Assembly (NCBI RefSeq): GCF_902502825.2
Contig: NZ_LR723670.1
Location: forward strand, 124,001 to 188,000
Length of the DNA stretch: 64,000 bases
Direction of reading: 5' to 3'
DNA from: Pseudorhizobium flavum
GTDB lineage: Bacteria > Pseudomonadota > Alphaproteobacteria > Rhizobiales > Rhizobiaceae
In this document: one piece after another, positions 9,101 through 18,696 of the stretch
How the letters are laid out: each line of letters begins with the position of its first letter
Numbering within the stretch: the stretch's first letter is position 1
Notes under the pieces: model-generated
Told to the model about the DNA's origin: nothing
The model's database searches: none
Seen by the model: only the letters and a program-made list of their open reading frames with translations
Translations under genes and position numbers: made by a program

Positions 9101-9616
9101 ATGAGTTCTGCAGCAGTCTTATTGGTTCTGCCCATGTGCCTGCTCATTGCGGCTGTCAGCGATCTCTTCACCATGACGATACCCAACAGGATATCGATCT
9201 TCCTCCTCGCATCCTTTGCCGTCTTGGCGCCGGTCTCCGGCCTTCCCTGGGCCGAGATCAGCATGAGCGTTGCAGCAGGCGCGGTGGTGCTCGCCGTCTG
9301 CTTCGGGTTCTTCTACCTGAACATCATGGGCGGCGGCGACGTGAAGCTCTTGGCCGCGTCGGCCGTCTGGTTCGGTTTCAGCGCCGCGCTCGGCGCCTTC
9401 ATCGTTCAGACCGCTCTTTGGGGTGGTCTCATTACATTGCTCGTGATGTTGCTCCGCTCTCAGGCGGATCGCTTCGCAATGATCGGCCACATTCTCCCAG
9501 CCCCCGTCCTTGTATCCAAAAAGGTGCCCTATGGGGTCGCGATCGGCATCGCTGGCATGCTGACATTCTGGAGCTCGCCCATTGCGGTGAGCGCGCTGAC
9601 CCTCCTCCAGAAGTGA
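9101..9616 (+). CDS. cpaA: Prepilin peptidase (TadV/CpaA)
   Basis: The 171-residue polytopic membrane protein is an A24-type aspartic prepilin peptidase that removes the leader from Flp pilin and the TadE-like pseudopilins. Both catalytic aspartates are visible: SDLFTMTIPNRI near residue 20 and GGGDVKLLAA near residue 80. The C-terminal half adds further membrane segments. The ATG follows GGGAGAGG with suitable spacing. It is the first gene after pilA in the cpaABCDEF-tadBC run. Confidence 0.93.
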   Translation: MSSAAVLLVLPMCLLIAAVSDLFTMTIPNRISIFLLASFAVLAPVSGLPWAEISMSVAAGAVVLAVCFGFFYLNIMGGGDVKLLAASAVWFGFSAALGAFIVQTALWGGLITLLVMLLRSQADRFAMIGHILPAPVLVSKKVPYGVAIGIAGMLTFWSSPIAVSALTLLQK

Positions 9617-9725
9617 AGGCTGGGGTTACAAGGTTTCGTTAACCAAGCGCGTAACGATATCATTAACCTTACTTACACCATTGGCAGCCATTCTGCGGGC
9701 AGATTGAGTCCCGCGAGGAATGGTG

Positions 9726-10535
9726 ATGAAACCCGCTCGTATCCTGATTTTGACGGTTGCCGTCGTTGCAGCAGGCCTGGCCGGCGTGCTGGCCATGCGG
9801 CTGTCCGGCACGAGCGCGCCGCAGATCGCCGAGACGATCATTGAGAAACAGCCGAGCATCAATGTCCTTGTGTCGTCAGCGAACCTGCCGGTCGGAAGTC
9901 GCCTGAACGAGGAAAACCTGCGCTGGCTGCCCTGGCCCGAGGATGGTGTCGTCGAAGGAGTGATCACGCAGTCGGCGCGGCCCGAGGCCATCACCGAGCT
10001 GAGCGGCATGGTCGTCCGCCTGCCGCTTTTCGAAGGCGAGCCGGTCCGGGCCGAAAAGATAGCGGACTCTTCGAACCGGATCATGTCGTCGCTCCTGCCT
10101 GCCGGCAAGCGGGCCGTCGCCACGGAGATTTCGGTAGCGACGGGCGCAGGCGGTTTCGTTCTGCCGAACGATCGCGTCGACGTAATCATGGTTCGCCGCA
10201 GCGAGGAAGGGCGTTTCCTGACAGAGGAAGTGCTGACGAACATCCGTGTATTGGCGGTCGACCAGCAGATTCAGGAAAGCCAGGACGGCCAGAAAACCGT
10301 CATCGGCACAACGGCCACCCTCGAGCTAACCCCCGATCAGGCGAAGGTCATCACCGTGGCCCAGCAGATGGCGGACCGCCTGACGCTTGCGCTTCGCTCG
10401 GTCGCCGATGCGCAGGAGCCCGATACCATCGCGGCTGATTATCTGCTGAGCGGCGGCGGGCGGGCAGAGATCCAGGTCATCAAGTCGGGTGCCATCGTCG
10501 GCAACCAGAAGGCGGCAGGGGCAGATGCACAGTAA
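9726..10535 (+). CDS. cpaB: Flp pilus assembly protein CpaB/RcpC
   Basis: The 269-residue protein has an N-terminal membrane anchor (residues about 5-28) and the SAF domain region typical of CpaB: VLVSSANLPVGSRLNEENLRW, then ATEISVATGAGGFVLPNDRVDV. CpaB stabilises the CpaC secretin on the periplasmic side. GAGGA at 9715-9719 is 6 bases from ATG 9726, so I prefer it over ATG 9720. The stop lies inside the start of cpaC (overlap 10525-10535), indicating coupling. Confidence 0.92.
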   Translation: MKPARILILTVAVVAAGLAGVLAMRLSGTSAPQIAETIIEKQPSINVLVSSANLPVGSRLNEENLRWLPWPEDGVVEGVITQSARPEAITELSGMVVRLPLFEGEPVRAEKIADSSNRIMSSLLPAGKRAVATEISVATGAGGFVLPNDRVDVIMVRRSEEGRFLTEEVLTNIRVLAVDQQIQESQDGQKTVIGTTATLELTPDQAKVITVAQQMADRLTLALRSVADAQEPDTIAADYLLSGGGRAEIQVIKSGAIVGNQKAAGADAQ

Positions 10536-12042
10536 CGGAGTGCCGACGTTGACAATCTTGGGACGCATGGGGCGGACAACGGCCGCGTTTGGTCTGGCAT
10601 TTGCCATGGCGGTTTCAGGCATTCCCGGAGTGCCGGAATCGGGGGCACTCTCCGTATCGCGAGCCATGGCTCAGGAAAGCAGCATCGTCCGCATCAGCGA
10701 GATCGGCATGGGTGCGCGCAAGCGCCTCAAGATAGGCCTCAACAAGGCGATCGTCGTGGACCTGCCCGCCGATGCCCATGACATCCTGGTAGCAGACCCG
10801 TCCATGGCCGACGCGGTGACCCGCACCTCGCGGCGCATCTACCTCTTCGGCAAGACGGTCGGCCAGACGAATATCTTCATCTTCGGCCGAAACGGGGAAG
10901 AGATTGTCGCAATCGACCTCGAGATCGAACGCGATATCTCGGGGCTCGAGGCCAATCTTCGTCGCTTCCTGCCGGATTCCAACATCAAGGTGGAGATCAT
11001 CTCCGACAATATCGTGTTGAGTGGGACGGTGCGCACACCGCAGGATGCGACGCAGGCGACGAAGCTCGCTTCCATCTTCCTCAAGGGCGGCGAGGCGACG
11101 ACCCGCAACACGGTGGCGACCAGCGAAAGCAGTGGCGATGGCGCCGTCGCTATCTATGCGGAAGGACGCCAGCAGTCTCAGGTGGTGAACCTGCTGACCA
11201 TCGAGGGCGAGGACCAGGTCACGCTCAAGGTAACCGTCGCCGAAATTCGTCGCGAGGTGCTCAAACAGCTGGGCTTCGACAACTCGTTCCGTCGGCAGCC
11301 GGCGGGCGCGAGCCAGGGTCTCCAGGTGTTCGACATCGCTGCCGGAAGCGGCGGGTTGTCCGGTACCATAGCGGGAACAGCTGGACGCATGGGTATCGAG
11401 ACTGCGTTGAGCGCATTGGAGCAGGCAAAGGCGATCCGTACCCTCGCAGAGCCGACATTGACTGCCATCTCCGGTCAGTCCGCGACCTTCAACTCCGGCG
11501 GCGAGCGTCTCTACACCACTACCAACTCCGACGGCGATACCATCATCACGCCCTACGAATACGGGATATCGCTCGGATTCACTCCGACCGTGCTCTCCTC
11601 GGGGCGCATCAGCCTGCGGATTCAGACGCGCGTTTCCGAGCCCGTCATCACGGGTGTCGGCGGCGTCGAGTTCCGCAAGCGCGACGCCGAGACGGTGCTG
11701 GAACTGCCGTCTGGCGGTTCCATTGCGCTGGCCGGCCTCATCCGTGATGACGTGCAGCAGGACATGACCGGAACGCCTGGGGCGTCGAAGCTGCCGCTGT
11801 TCGGCGCGCTGTTCAGAGAAAAGACCCTGGAACGTACCGAGACGGAACTGGTCATCATAGCGACGCCCTACCTCGTCCGGCCGGTTGCGCGCAACGAGCT
11901 GTCCCGTCCTGACGACAACTTCAACCCGGCGAGTGATGTCGCCAGTGTCTTCCTCGGCCACGTGAACCGCATTTACGGCCGAAAGGACGCTCCACCACCT
12001 GCCCTTCCGTATGAAGGCAATGTCGGGTTCATCTACAAATGA
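10525..12042 (+). CDS. cpaC: Flp pilus secretin CpaC/RcpA
   Basis: About 505 residues with a signal peptide ending at MAQES. The N-terminal pilus/secretin domain (residues about 55-140) is followed by a BON-like region (NIVLSGTVRTPQDA) and the secretin channel domain (VTLKVTVAEIRREVLKQLG to the C-terminus, including LRIQTRVSEP and ELPSGGSIALAGLI). It forms the outer-membrane pore for the pilus. ATG 10525 follows a G-rich AGGGGCAG; ATG 10567 is an alternative. The start overlaps the cpaB end and the stop overlaps cpaD (ATGA). Confidence 0.93.
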   Translation: MHSNGVPTLTILGRMGRTTAAFGLAFAMAVSGIPGVPESGALSVSRAMAQESSIVRISEIGMGARKRLKIGLNKAIVVDLPADAHDILVADPSMADAVTRTSRRIYLFGKTVGQTNIFIFGRNGEEIVAIDLEIERDISGLEANLRRFLPDSNIKVEIISDNIVLSGTVRTPQDATQATKLASIFLKGGEATTRNTVATSESSGDGAVAIYAEGRQQSQVVNLLTIEGEDQVTLKVTVAEIRREVLKQLGFDNSFRRQPAGASQGLQVFDIAAGSGGLSGTIAGTAGRMGIETALSALEQAKAIRTLAEPTLTAISGQSATFNSGGERLYTTTNSDGDTIITPYEYGISLGFTPTVLSSGRISLRIQTRVSEPVITGVGGVEFRKRDAETVLELPSGGSIALAGLIRDDVQQDMTGTPGASKLPLFGALFREKTLERTETELVIIATPYLVRPVARNELSRPDDNFNPASDVASVFLGHVNRIYGRKDAPPPALPYEGNVGFIYK

Positions 12043-12791
12043 AGAGCCTGCACCCCGATCCCCGCACCAGCCAGAGGCAGCACGAAAGGCGCCGGACAAT
12101 GAGCAATCCTGTCGCAACTGGAGTAGCCGGTCCCGGAAGACGGACCGTTGCGACGGTCCTGCTCGGCATCGCCGTATTGATGTCCGGCTGCGCCAATCCG
12201 GACGGTGTCACGACCGGATCACTCCCGGACGATTACCGGACCCGTCATCCGATTACTGTGGGCGAGGCCGAGAAGGTCATAGACATACCGATCGCCGCGG
12301 GAGACCACGGCCTGACCGTCGGCCAGCGCGAGGTGATTGCCGGATTCGCGCAGGAATACCAGCGGTCGTCGAAAGGCATTATCCAGATCATGACGCCACA
12401 GGGAGCTCTGAATTCCGGTGCCGCGGCCTATGCAGCGGGGGATATCCGCCGACTGCTGGTGCGAATGGGCGTGCCGAAGAACCGCATCTTGCAGACAGGC
12501 TTCGCGGCCCATGATTATGGCGCCTCGGCCCCGATCAGGCTCACCTATGTCGCGATCACTGCCCAGACCACTCCATGTGGTGAATGGCCCGAGGACATCA
12601 CGCTCAACACCATCGAAAACCGCAATTACTACAACTTCGGCTGCGCCAGCCAGCGCAACCTGGCGGCACAGATCGCCAACCCCAACGATCTCCTCGGCCC
12701 CCGCCGCTCGACACCGGCCGATGCCGAACAACGCGGCCGCGCAATGGAGCGCTATCGGGGAGCCTATACCGAACTGAGGGACTTGCGATGA
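12039..12791 (+). CDS. cpaD: Flp pilus lipoprotein CpaD
   Basis: A 250-residue (or 230 from ATG 12099) predicted lipoprotein: hydrophobic stretch VATVLLGIAVLMSGC with the lipobox Cys in LMSGCAN. The rest is the CpaD domain, which includes an OmpA-like-looking region with repeated glycine/alanine (GDIRRLLVRMGVPKNRI) and a conserved cysteine pair around PCGEWPED and YYNFGCA. CpaD is thought to assist secretin localisation. ATG 12039 overlaps the cpaC stop (ATGA). Its own stop overlaps a 12-codon reading frame that leads into cpaE. Confidence 0.9.
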   Translation: MKSLHPDPRTSQRQHERRRTMSNPVATGVAGPGRRTVATVLLGIAVLMSGCANPDGVTTGSLPDDYRTRHPITVGEAEKVIDIPIAAGDHGLTVGQREVIAGFAQEYQRSSKGIIQIMTPQGALNSGAAAYAAGDIRRLLVRMGVPKNRILQTGFAAHDYGASAPIRLTYVAITAQTTPCGEWPEDITLNTIENRNYYNFGCASQRNLAAQIANPNDLLGPRRSTPADAEQRGRAMERYRGAYTELRDLR

Positions 12792-12826
12792 ACCTCCTTT
12801 TCCCGGCACGGCAGGTCGGCTCATGA
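12788..12826 (+). CDS. 12-codon linking minicistron between cpaD and cpaE (candidate)
   Basis: ATG at 12788 overlaps the cpaD stop (ATGA 12788-12791). The frame reads M-N-L-L-F-P-A-R-Q-V-G-S and stops at TGA 12824-12826, which in turn overlaps the cpaE ATG at 12823 (ATGA again). The double overlap would let ribosomes terminating on cpaD pass to cpaE in two steps. Whether it is translated is inference; it is too short to judge by composition. Confidence 0.35.
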   Translation: MNLLFPARQVGS

Positions 12827-14115
12827 ACCAGATAGACTACAGCATCCCGGCAGCGCCGGACGAGCAGCACGGAGCCGGACTCGAGGTCGAGGCCCAGTCC
12901 GATCTCGCCTCTCTTCGGCCCCTGCCGCGCATCTCCATTCACGCCTTCTGCGAAAGCGATGCCCTGCAGAGGACTGTCGAGCGCATGGCGCGCGACCGGC
13001 GGATGACGAAGGTCAACATGCGGATCACCAATGGCAGCATCGAAGCCGCTGCCAACATGTTCGCGTCTTCGCCAACCCCGAACCTGATAATCATCGAGAC
13101 GGATACCGACCCGGGCCACCTGCTTGGCGAGCTCGCGCCGCTGGCGGAAGTCTGCGATCCGTCCACCCGCGTGATTCTCGTCGGCCAGTACAACGACATC
13201 GCGCTCTACCGCGACCTGATCCGGAGCGGCATTTCCGAATATCTGGTCGGCCCAGTTCAGATGGCCGACCTCCTCGCATCGGTGGCGGCGATCTTCGTGG
13301 ATCCCGAGGCGGAGCCGCTCGGCAGGTCGATCGCCTTCATAGGCGCCAAGGGCGGCGTCGGATCATCCACCATTGCCCACAATTGTGCTTTCGGCATTTC
13401 CAGCCTTTTCTCCACCGAGACGATCCTAGCCGATCTCGACCTGCCCTTCGGCACCGCCAACATCGATTTCGACCAGGATCCGGCGCAGGGTATTGCCGAA
13501 GCCGTCTTCGCTCCTGAGCGCCTCGACGAGGTATTCCTGGATCGCCTGCTGACAAAGTGCTCCGAGCACCTCTCCCTTCTGGCGGCTCCGTCCATTCTTG
13601 ATCGCACCTACGACTACGGCGGCACCGCCTTCCAGCCGGTGGTGGAAATATTGCAGCGGAGCGCTCCGGTGGCGGTTCTCGACCTCCCGCACACGTGGTC
13701 GGAATGGACCCGATCGTTGCTGGCTGAGGCCGACGAAGTGGTCATCACGGCTGTTCCGGATCTCGCCAATCTGCGTAATGCCAAGAATATGCTCGACGCG
13801 CTTCGCAAGCTCAGGCCGAACGATCATCTGCCGCATCTCGTTTTGAACCAGGTGGGAATGCCCAAGCGCCCGGAGATCGCGCCTTCCGACTTCATGGAGG
13901 CGCTTGAGATCGAGCCGGCCGCGATCTTGCCGTTCGACGTGCAGCTGTTCGGCAACGCCGCAAACAGCGGCAGGATGATCACGGAAGTGGATGCGAAGTC
14001 GGCGGCGGCCGAGACCTTCTCCCAGATCTGCCACATCGTCACCGGCCGCACCGAGATGAGGAAGATCAGGAAGGGCGGGCTTTCCAAGGTGCTTGGAATG
14101 CTTCGCCGCAAGTAG
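12823..14115 (+). CDS. cpaE: CpaE, receiver-like domain plus MinD/ParA-type ATPase
   Basis: The 430-residue protein has an atypical receiver-like N-terminal domain (residues about 40-160: ISIHAFCES, then LIIIETD, then RVILVGQYND) and a MinD-like ATPase with the deviant Walker A GAKGGVGSST near residue 175. The ADLDLPFG segment supplies the Walker A' and B-like region. CpaE/TadZ directs polar placement of the pilus machine in alphaproteobacteria. A clear AGGT precedes the ATG. It lies between cpaD and cpaF as usual. Confidence 0.92.
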   Translation: MNQIDYSIPAAPDEQHGAGLEVEAQSDLASLRPLPRISIHAFCESDALQRTVERMARDRRMTKVNMRITNGSIEAAANMFASSPTPNLIIIETDTDPGHLLGELAPLAEVCDPSTRVILVGQYNDIALYRDLIRSGISEYLVGPVQMADLLASVAAIFVDPEAEPLGRSIAFIGAKGGVGSSTIAHNCAFGISSLFSTETILADLDLPFGTANIDFDQDPAQGIAEAVFAPERLDEVFLDRLLTKCSEHLSLLAAPSILDRTYDYGGTAFQPVVEILQRSAPVAVLDLPHTWSEWTRSLLAEADEVVITAVPDLANLRNAKNMLDALRKLRPNDHLPHLVLNQVGMPKRPEIAPSDFMEALEIEPAAILPFDVQLFGNAANSGRMITEVDAKSAAAETFSQICHIVTGRTEMRKIRKGGLSKVLGMLRRK

Positions 14116-14144
14116 AAGACCCTATCGAGGGACAGGTTGCACTG

Positions 14145-15638
14145 ATGTTCGGAAAACGTGGACAAGACGGCTTTGGGAAGGCTTCCGGCGTGGTTGCGCC
14201 GGCAGCGCCGGCACCTGTTGCCCCCGCACCCGCGGCAAGCCAGGCGACCGGTCCGGAAGTCTTCGCCGAACCCCATAGGGACTCCCAGGCCGCCCGCCAG
14301 CAGGTCGCGCCGCCGCCGCTTGCTCCGACGAGCGGCCGCAAGAAGACCCCTCGGACCGAACTCTACTACGACACGAAGAGCCAGGTCTTCTCGGCGCTCA
14401 TCGATACGATCGACCTCTCGCAACTCGCCAAGCTCGACGGCGAAAGCGCACGCGAGGAAATCCGCGATATCGTCAACGATATCATCACCATCAAGAACTT
14501 CGCGATGTCGATTTCCGAGCAGGAGGAACTGCTTGAGGACATCTGCAACGACGTGCTCGGCTACGGTCCGCTCGAACCGCTTCTTGCACGTGACGATATC
14601 GCCGACATCATGGTCAATGGTTCTGGCCAGACCTTCATTGAAGTGAGCGGAAAGACGATCGAGTCGGACATCCGCTTCCGCGACAACGCCCAGCTCCTGT
14701 CGATCTGCCAGCGCATCGTCAGCCAGGTCGGTCGCCGCGTCGACGAATCCTCGCCCATCTGCGACGCCCGCCTGCCCGACGGCTCCCGCGTCAACGTGAT
14801 CGCTCCGCCGCTTGCCATCGACGGTCCCGCGCTCACGATCCGAAAGTTCAAGAAGGACAAGCTCACCCTCGAGCAATTGGTCAAGTACGGCTCGGTCACC
14901 CAGGAGGGAGCGGTGCTCCTCCAGATCGTCGGCCGCGTGCGCTGCAATGTCGTCATATCCGGCGGTACCGGCTCGGGTAAGACGACGCTGCTCAACTGCC
15001 TCACCCGCTACATCGATGCGGACGAGCGGGTGATCACCTGCGAGGATACCGCCGAACTGCAGCTTCAGCAGCCGCATGTGGTGCGTCTCGAAACCCGCCC
15101 CCCGAACATCGAGGGCGAGGGCGAGATCACCATGCGCGATCTCGTCAAGAACTGCCTTCGCATGCGCCCTGAACGCATCATCGTCGGCGAAGTCCGCGGC
15201 CCGGAGGTGTTCGACCTGCTTCAGGCGATGAACACCGGTCACGACGGCTCTATGGGAACCATCCACGCCAACTCGCCGCGCGAATGCCTGAGCCGAATGG
15301 AATCCATGATCGCCATGGGCGGTTTCGGGCTGCCGGCCAAGACCGTCCGCGAGATCATCGCCGGCTCGGTGGATGTCATCGTTCAGGCCGCCCGGCTGCG
15401 CGACGGCTCGCGCCGCATCACCCACGTGACGGAAGTGATCGGGATGGAAGGCGACGTGATCGTCACCCAGGATCTCATGCGTTACGAGATCGAGGGCGAG
15501 GATGCCAATGGCAGGCTGATCGGCCGACACGTATCGACCGGCATCGCCAAGCCGCATTTCTGGGATCGCGCCCGCTACTTCAATGAAGAGCGGCGGCTGG
15601 CGGCCGCGTTGGACGCGATGGAACAGGTCGCGGGGTAG
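14145..15638 (+). CDS. cpaF: Flp pilus assembly ATPase CpaF/TadA
   Basis: The 497-residue secretion ATPase powers pilus extension. A Pro/Ala-rich N-terminal tail (residues about 18-65) precedes the CpaF core. The Walker A motif GGTGSGKTT is near residue 275, an Asp box [11 protein letters not shown] follows, Walker B lies in [11 protein letters not shown], and the [13 protein letters not shown] block is the family signature. Length is normal. It sits 29 bases after cpaE and just before tadB. In this orientation CpaF would act with the TadB and TadC platform proteins at the inner membrane. Confidence 0.96.
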   Translation: MFGKRGQDGFGKASGVVAPAAPAPVAPAPAASQATGPEVFAEPHRDSQAARQQVAPPPLAPTSGRKKTPRTELYYDTKSQVFSALIDTIDLSQLAKLDGESAREEIRDIVNDIITIKNFAMSISEQEELLEDICNDVLGYGPLEPLLARDDIADIMVNGSGQTFIEVSGKTIESDIRFRDNAQLLSICQRIVSQVGRRVDESSPICDARLPDGSRVNVIAPPLAIDGPALTIRKFKKDKLTLEQLVKYGSVTQEGAVLLQIVGRVRCNVVISGGTGSGKTTLLNCLTRYIDADERVITCEDTAELQLQQPHVVRLETRPPNIEGEGEITMRDLVKNCLRMRPERIIVGEVRGPEVFDLLQAMNTGHDGSMGTIHANSPRECLSRMESMIAMGGFGLPAKTVREIIAGSVDVIVQAARLRDGSRRITHVTEVIGMEGDVIVTQDLMRYEIEGEDANGRLIGRHVSTGIAKPHFWDRARYFNEERRLAAALDAMEQVAG

Positions 15639-15645
15639 GGGCTTG

Positions 15646-16659
15646 ATGTTCGGTTTCGACCCCAATGTCCTGCTGGTCATCACCCTCGCCGCCATCGCTG
15701 CCGGCGCCCTCTGCTACGCACTGCTCTTCTCCCGCATCGAGACCGAGAAGAAGACAGATGCCCGCCTCAGCCGCGTCAAGTCGGCGGAGACCGACATGGG
15801 CAAGGTCAAGGCGGCGCGCGACCGTGTCCAGGAAATGTCGAAGCGTCGCAAGTCGGTTCAGGACAGCCTCAAGGAGCTTGAGAAGAAGCAGGAGGAGAAG
15901 TCCCGCAAGATCGGCAATTCGAGCATCAAGTCTCGCCTTGTCCAGACGGGCCTGCCCCTGCGGATGTCGCAGTTCTACATCATTAGCGCCGTCCTCGGGA
16001 TCGTCGTCCTGCTCGTGACCCTTCTGGCGGGAGCGCCGCCACTGCTCGCCATCGGTGCCGGTTTCGCGGCGGCCATAGGCATGCCACGCTGGATACTGAG
16101 TTTTCTCGTCAGGCGGCGGCAGAAGCGGTTTCTTGTCGAATTCCCGAATGCGCTGGACGTCATGGTGCGCTCCATCAAGTCTGGCCTGCCCCTGAACGAC
16201 GCGCTGCGGCTCATCGCGGCGGACGGCCAGGAGCCGGTGAAGACCGAGTTTCGCCGGGTGATCGAATCCCAGCAGGTCGGTCTCAGCATTCCGGAGGCCT
16301 GCGTGCGGATGATGCAGACCATGCCGCTGCCGGAGGTGAATTTCTTCTCCATCGTCATCACCATCCAGAGCCAGGCAGGCGGAAATCTGTCGGAAGCGCT
16401 CGGCAACCTCTCGCGCGTTCTTCGCGAGCGCAAGAAGATGAAGGCCAAGGTGCAGGCCCTGTCGATGGAGGCAAAGGCCTCGGCAGCCATCATCGGCGCC
16501 TTGCCGTTCATCGTCGCAACGCTCGTCTACCTGACGTCGCCGGGCTACATGACCATCCTGTTCACGGATCCGCGCGGCCATATCATCATGCTGTTCTCGG
16601 GGATCTGGATGTCGATAGGCATTCTGGTCATGCGCAACATGATCAACTTCGACATCTAG
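15646..16659 (+). CDS. tadB: Inner-membrane platform protein TadB
   Basis: The 337-residue protein is a GspF-like Tad platform subunit: an N-terminal membrane segment, a long charged coiled-coil-like stretch (KKTDARLSRVKSAE to KKQEEKSRK, residues about 28-90), two central membrane segments, the GspF domain (PNALDVMVRSIKSGLPLNDAL) and C-terminal membrane helices. ATG 15646 follows a GGGGTAGGGG ribosome-binding stretch, 8 bases after the cpaF stop; the open frame reaches further upstream but only inside cpaF. It pairs with TadC. Confidence 0.92.
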   Translation: MFGFDPNVLLVITLAAIAAGALCYALLFSRIETEKKTDARLSRVKSAETDMGKVKAARDRVQEMSKRRKSVQDSLKELEKKQEEKSRKIGNSSIKSRLVQTGLPLRMSQFYIISAVLGIVVLLVTLLAGAPPLLAIGAGFAAAIGMPRWILSFLVRRRQKRFLVEFPNALDVMVRSIKSGLPLNDALRLIAADGQEPVKTEFRRVIESQQVGLSIPEACVRMMQTMPLPEVNFFSIVITIQSQAGGNLSEALGNLSRVLRERKKMKAKVQALSMEAKASAAIIGALPFIVATLVYLTSPGYMTILFTDPRGHIIMLFSGIWMSIGILVMRNMINFDI

Positions 16660-16668
16660 GGGGCAGCC

Positions 16669-17649
16669 ATGACCAGGGATATAGCCGCGACGCTGACTGA
16701 TCCGGTTCTGCTCCTTGCCCTCTTGGTCGCCATTGCCGTCTTCGCCACCTTCTACTCGCTCGCGAGCCCGTTCCTGGAAAGGGGCGACCTGAACAAGCGC
16801 ATGAAGGCGGTGTCCACCGAGCGCGAGCAGATGCGCGCGAGGGAACGGGCGCGGATGAACGCGGAGGCGTCGAAGGCTTCACTGCGGACCCAGAACAACC
16901 AGTCCGCCCTTCAGCTCGTCGAGCGTTTCAACCTTCGCAAGGCGCTGGTCGACGACAACACCGTCAACCGCCTGCGGGCCGCCGGCCTGCGGTCACAGAA
17001 CGCGCTGAACATCTTCCTTGCGGCACGCTTCCTGCTGCCCTTCGTCTTTCTCCTGCTGGCTATCGTCTGGATCTTCGTGCTCGGCAATCTGGGCGACCGG
17101 CCGATCGCGATCCGGATGCTGGTGGCGATCGTCTGCGCCTATGTCGGCTTCTACCTCCCGAACATCTACGTCAGCAACCGGGTAACCAAGCGCCAGCAAT
17201 CCATCAAGCGAGCCTGGCCCGATGCGCTCGACCTCATGCTGATCTGCGTCGAAGCGGGGATCTCGATCGAGGCCGCCATGCGAAGGGTGGCGGAGGAAAT
17301 GGGCAACCAGTCGCCGCCGCTGGCCGAGGAAATGGTGTTGACGACAGCTGAACTGTCGTTCCTCCAGGATCGCCGGGTTGCGCTCGAGAACCTCGGTTTA
17401 CGGACGCAGCTCGATACGGTGAAGAATGTGACCCAGGCGCTCATCCAGGCCGAGCGCTACGGAACCCCCATCGCCCAGGCATTGCGGGTTCTTGCCCAGG
17501 AAGGGCGTGACGAGCGGATGAACGAGGCCGAAAAGAAGGCGGCTGCCCTGCCGCCCAAGCTGACGGTCCCCATGATCCTGTTCTTCCTGCCGGTGCTGGT
17601 AGCCGTCATTCTCGGCCCGGCCGGCATACAGGTTGCCGACCGCTTCTGA
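16669..17649 (+). CDS. tadC: Inner-membrane platform protein TadC
   Basis: The 326-residue product has an N-terminal membrane segment (residues about 12-33), a charged linker, two membrane helices around residues 122-160, and the GspF-type domain (PDALDLMLICVEAGISIEAAMRRVAEEM) ending in a hydrophobic C-terminal helix. It forms the pilus platform with TadB. It starts 9 bases after tadB and is the last gene of the plus-strand pilus operon; 90 bases without a strong terminator separate it from the convergent TPR gene. Confidence 0.92.
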   Translation: MTRDIAATLTDPVLLLALLVAIAVFATFYSLASPFLERGDLNKRMKAVSTEREQMRARERARMNAEASKASLRTQNNQSALQLVERFNLRKALVDDNTVNRLRAAGLRSQNALNIFLAARFLLPFVFLLLAIVWIFVLGNLGDRPIAIRMLVAIVCAYVGFYLPNIYVSNRVTKRQQSIKRAWPDALDLMLICVEAGISIEAAMRRVAEEMGNQSPPLAEEMVLTTAELSFLQDRRVALENLGLRTQLDTVKNVTQALIQAERYGTPIAQALRVLAQEGRDERMNEAEKKAAALPPKLTVPMILFFLPVLVAVILGPAGIQVADRF

Positions 17650-17739
17650 CCGAGAACGGATGAACACGGCGCTGCAGGAGCCATCGGTTCCCCGACATCC
17701 ACCTCCAGCTATGTAATGGAAAACGGTAGCAGAGACCCT

Positions 17740-18564
17740 TTAGTTGGTTGCCTTCTGCTGGCTGTCCTTGTCGGCGAGCTTCGCCCAGGAATTCTGCTGC
17801 GACAGCATCGAGCGCAGATAGGTGACGTTCGCATCCGCCTGCTGGGCGGATAGCTCGCGCCGCGCGATCTCCTCGGCCTCCTTGAAGCGGCCCTGAAGGC
17901 CAACCACGAGCGCTAGGTTCTGGCGTACGCGGCTATCTGCGGCGGGCTGCTGCGCGGCCGAGCGCATATAGGTCTCCGCCGTCCGCAGATCGCCGCTCAG
18001 CACATAGGACATGCCGAGATTGGAAATTACGGTCGGTTCATTCGGCTGTGCATCGAGTGCCAGTCGGTATTTCTGCCGCGCTTCGTCCGAGCGACCCAGT
18101 TGGTCGAGAACCGCCCCTTCGGCGGAGTAGAGGCGCCAGTCCGGGCGATCCGGCGTCTGGGCGCGCTGGATGGTCGTGAGCGCCTGCTCGAGCTGGCCCG
18201 CGGCCGCCTGCGCCTTGCCATAGGCGGCCAGTACGTCGCGATCCGTCGGATGGGCAATAACCACCTGCTGCATGACGGCCAGCGCCTGGGCGTGCTTGCC
18301 GGTCATGCCGAGCACTTGCGCATAGCGAAGCCCTGCATTGCGGTCCCTTGGGTTGCGCTCATAGGCGGCGCCGATCGAACGTTCCGCATTCTCGAGCTGT
18401 GGGGCGCTCATGCTCTCCAGAGGCGCGCCCGAGATCGGGATCGATCCCGTCGTTGTCTTGTCCGGCCTTGTGGCGCATCCCGCCAGCGTCGCTGCCAGAA
18501 GCAGCATGGCGGTCGCCTGTGCGAGGCGGGCCTTGCGATGCGTCGGGGATGCGATAGCTGCCAT
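17740..18564 (-). CDS. tadD: TadD-like TPR lipoprotein
   Basis: From ATG 18564 the product has 274 residues with a lipoprotein signal (LLLAATLAGCAT). Tetratricopeptide-type repeats follow over residues about 60-230, for example NAGLRYAQVLGMTGKHAQAL, VLAAYGKAQAAAGQLEQAL and VISNLGMSYVLSGDLRTAE. TadD is the TPR lipoprotein of Flp systems and is thought to help secretin assembly. It converges on tadC from the other strand and is divergent from an aminopeptidase gene. The frame is open upstream to 18639, but the lipobox position favours 18564. Confidence 0.82.
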   Translation of the reverse strand: MAAIASPTHRKARLAQATAMLLLAATLAGCATRPDKTTTGSIPISGAPLESMSAPQLENAERSIGAAYERNPRDRNAGLRYAQVLGMTGKHAQALAVMQQVVIAHPTDRDVLAAYGKAQAAAGQLEQALTTIQRAQTPDRPDWRLYSAEGAVLDQLGRSDEARQKYRLALDAQPNEPTVISNLGMSYVLSGDLRTAETYMRSAAQQPAADSRVRQNLALVVGLQGRFKEAEEIARRELSAQQADANVTYLRSMLSQQNSWAKLADKDSQQKATN

Positions 18565-18639
18565 GGTCGGTCTCGTGCCTTCTGCTGCGCCTTGCCCGTG
18601 GCGAAGGTCCCGCCGATGGCGCATTGCTTGCTCCAGCAA

Positions 18640-18667
18640 TAGACTGTTAACCCTAATAGACCGTTAA
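18640..18667. repeat. Direct repeat TAGAC(T/C)GTTAA in a divergent promoter region
   Basis: TAGACTGTTAA at 18640-18650 and TAGACCGTTAA at 18657-18667 match in 10 of 11 bases with a 17-base period. They lie between the divergent tadD-like gene (start 18564) and the aminopeptidase gene (start 18697). The arrangement suits a regulator binding site, but the regulator is unknown. Confidence 0.4.
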
Positions 18668-18696
18668 GGCGCTGATTCACCACGAGAAGGCTTTCC

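Noticed and set aside
13824..15695. A 623-codon open frame on the minus strand opposite cpaF
   Set aside because: It is the high-GC antisense shadow of cpaF, which has clear ATPase motifs; the antisense translation shows no domain.
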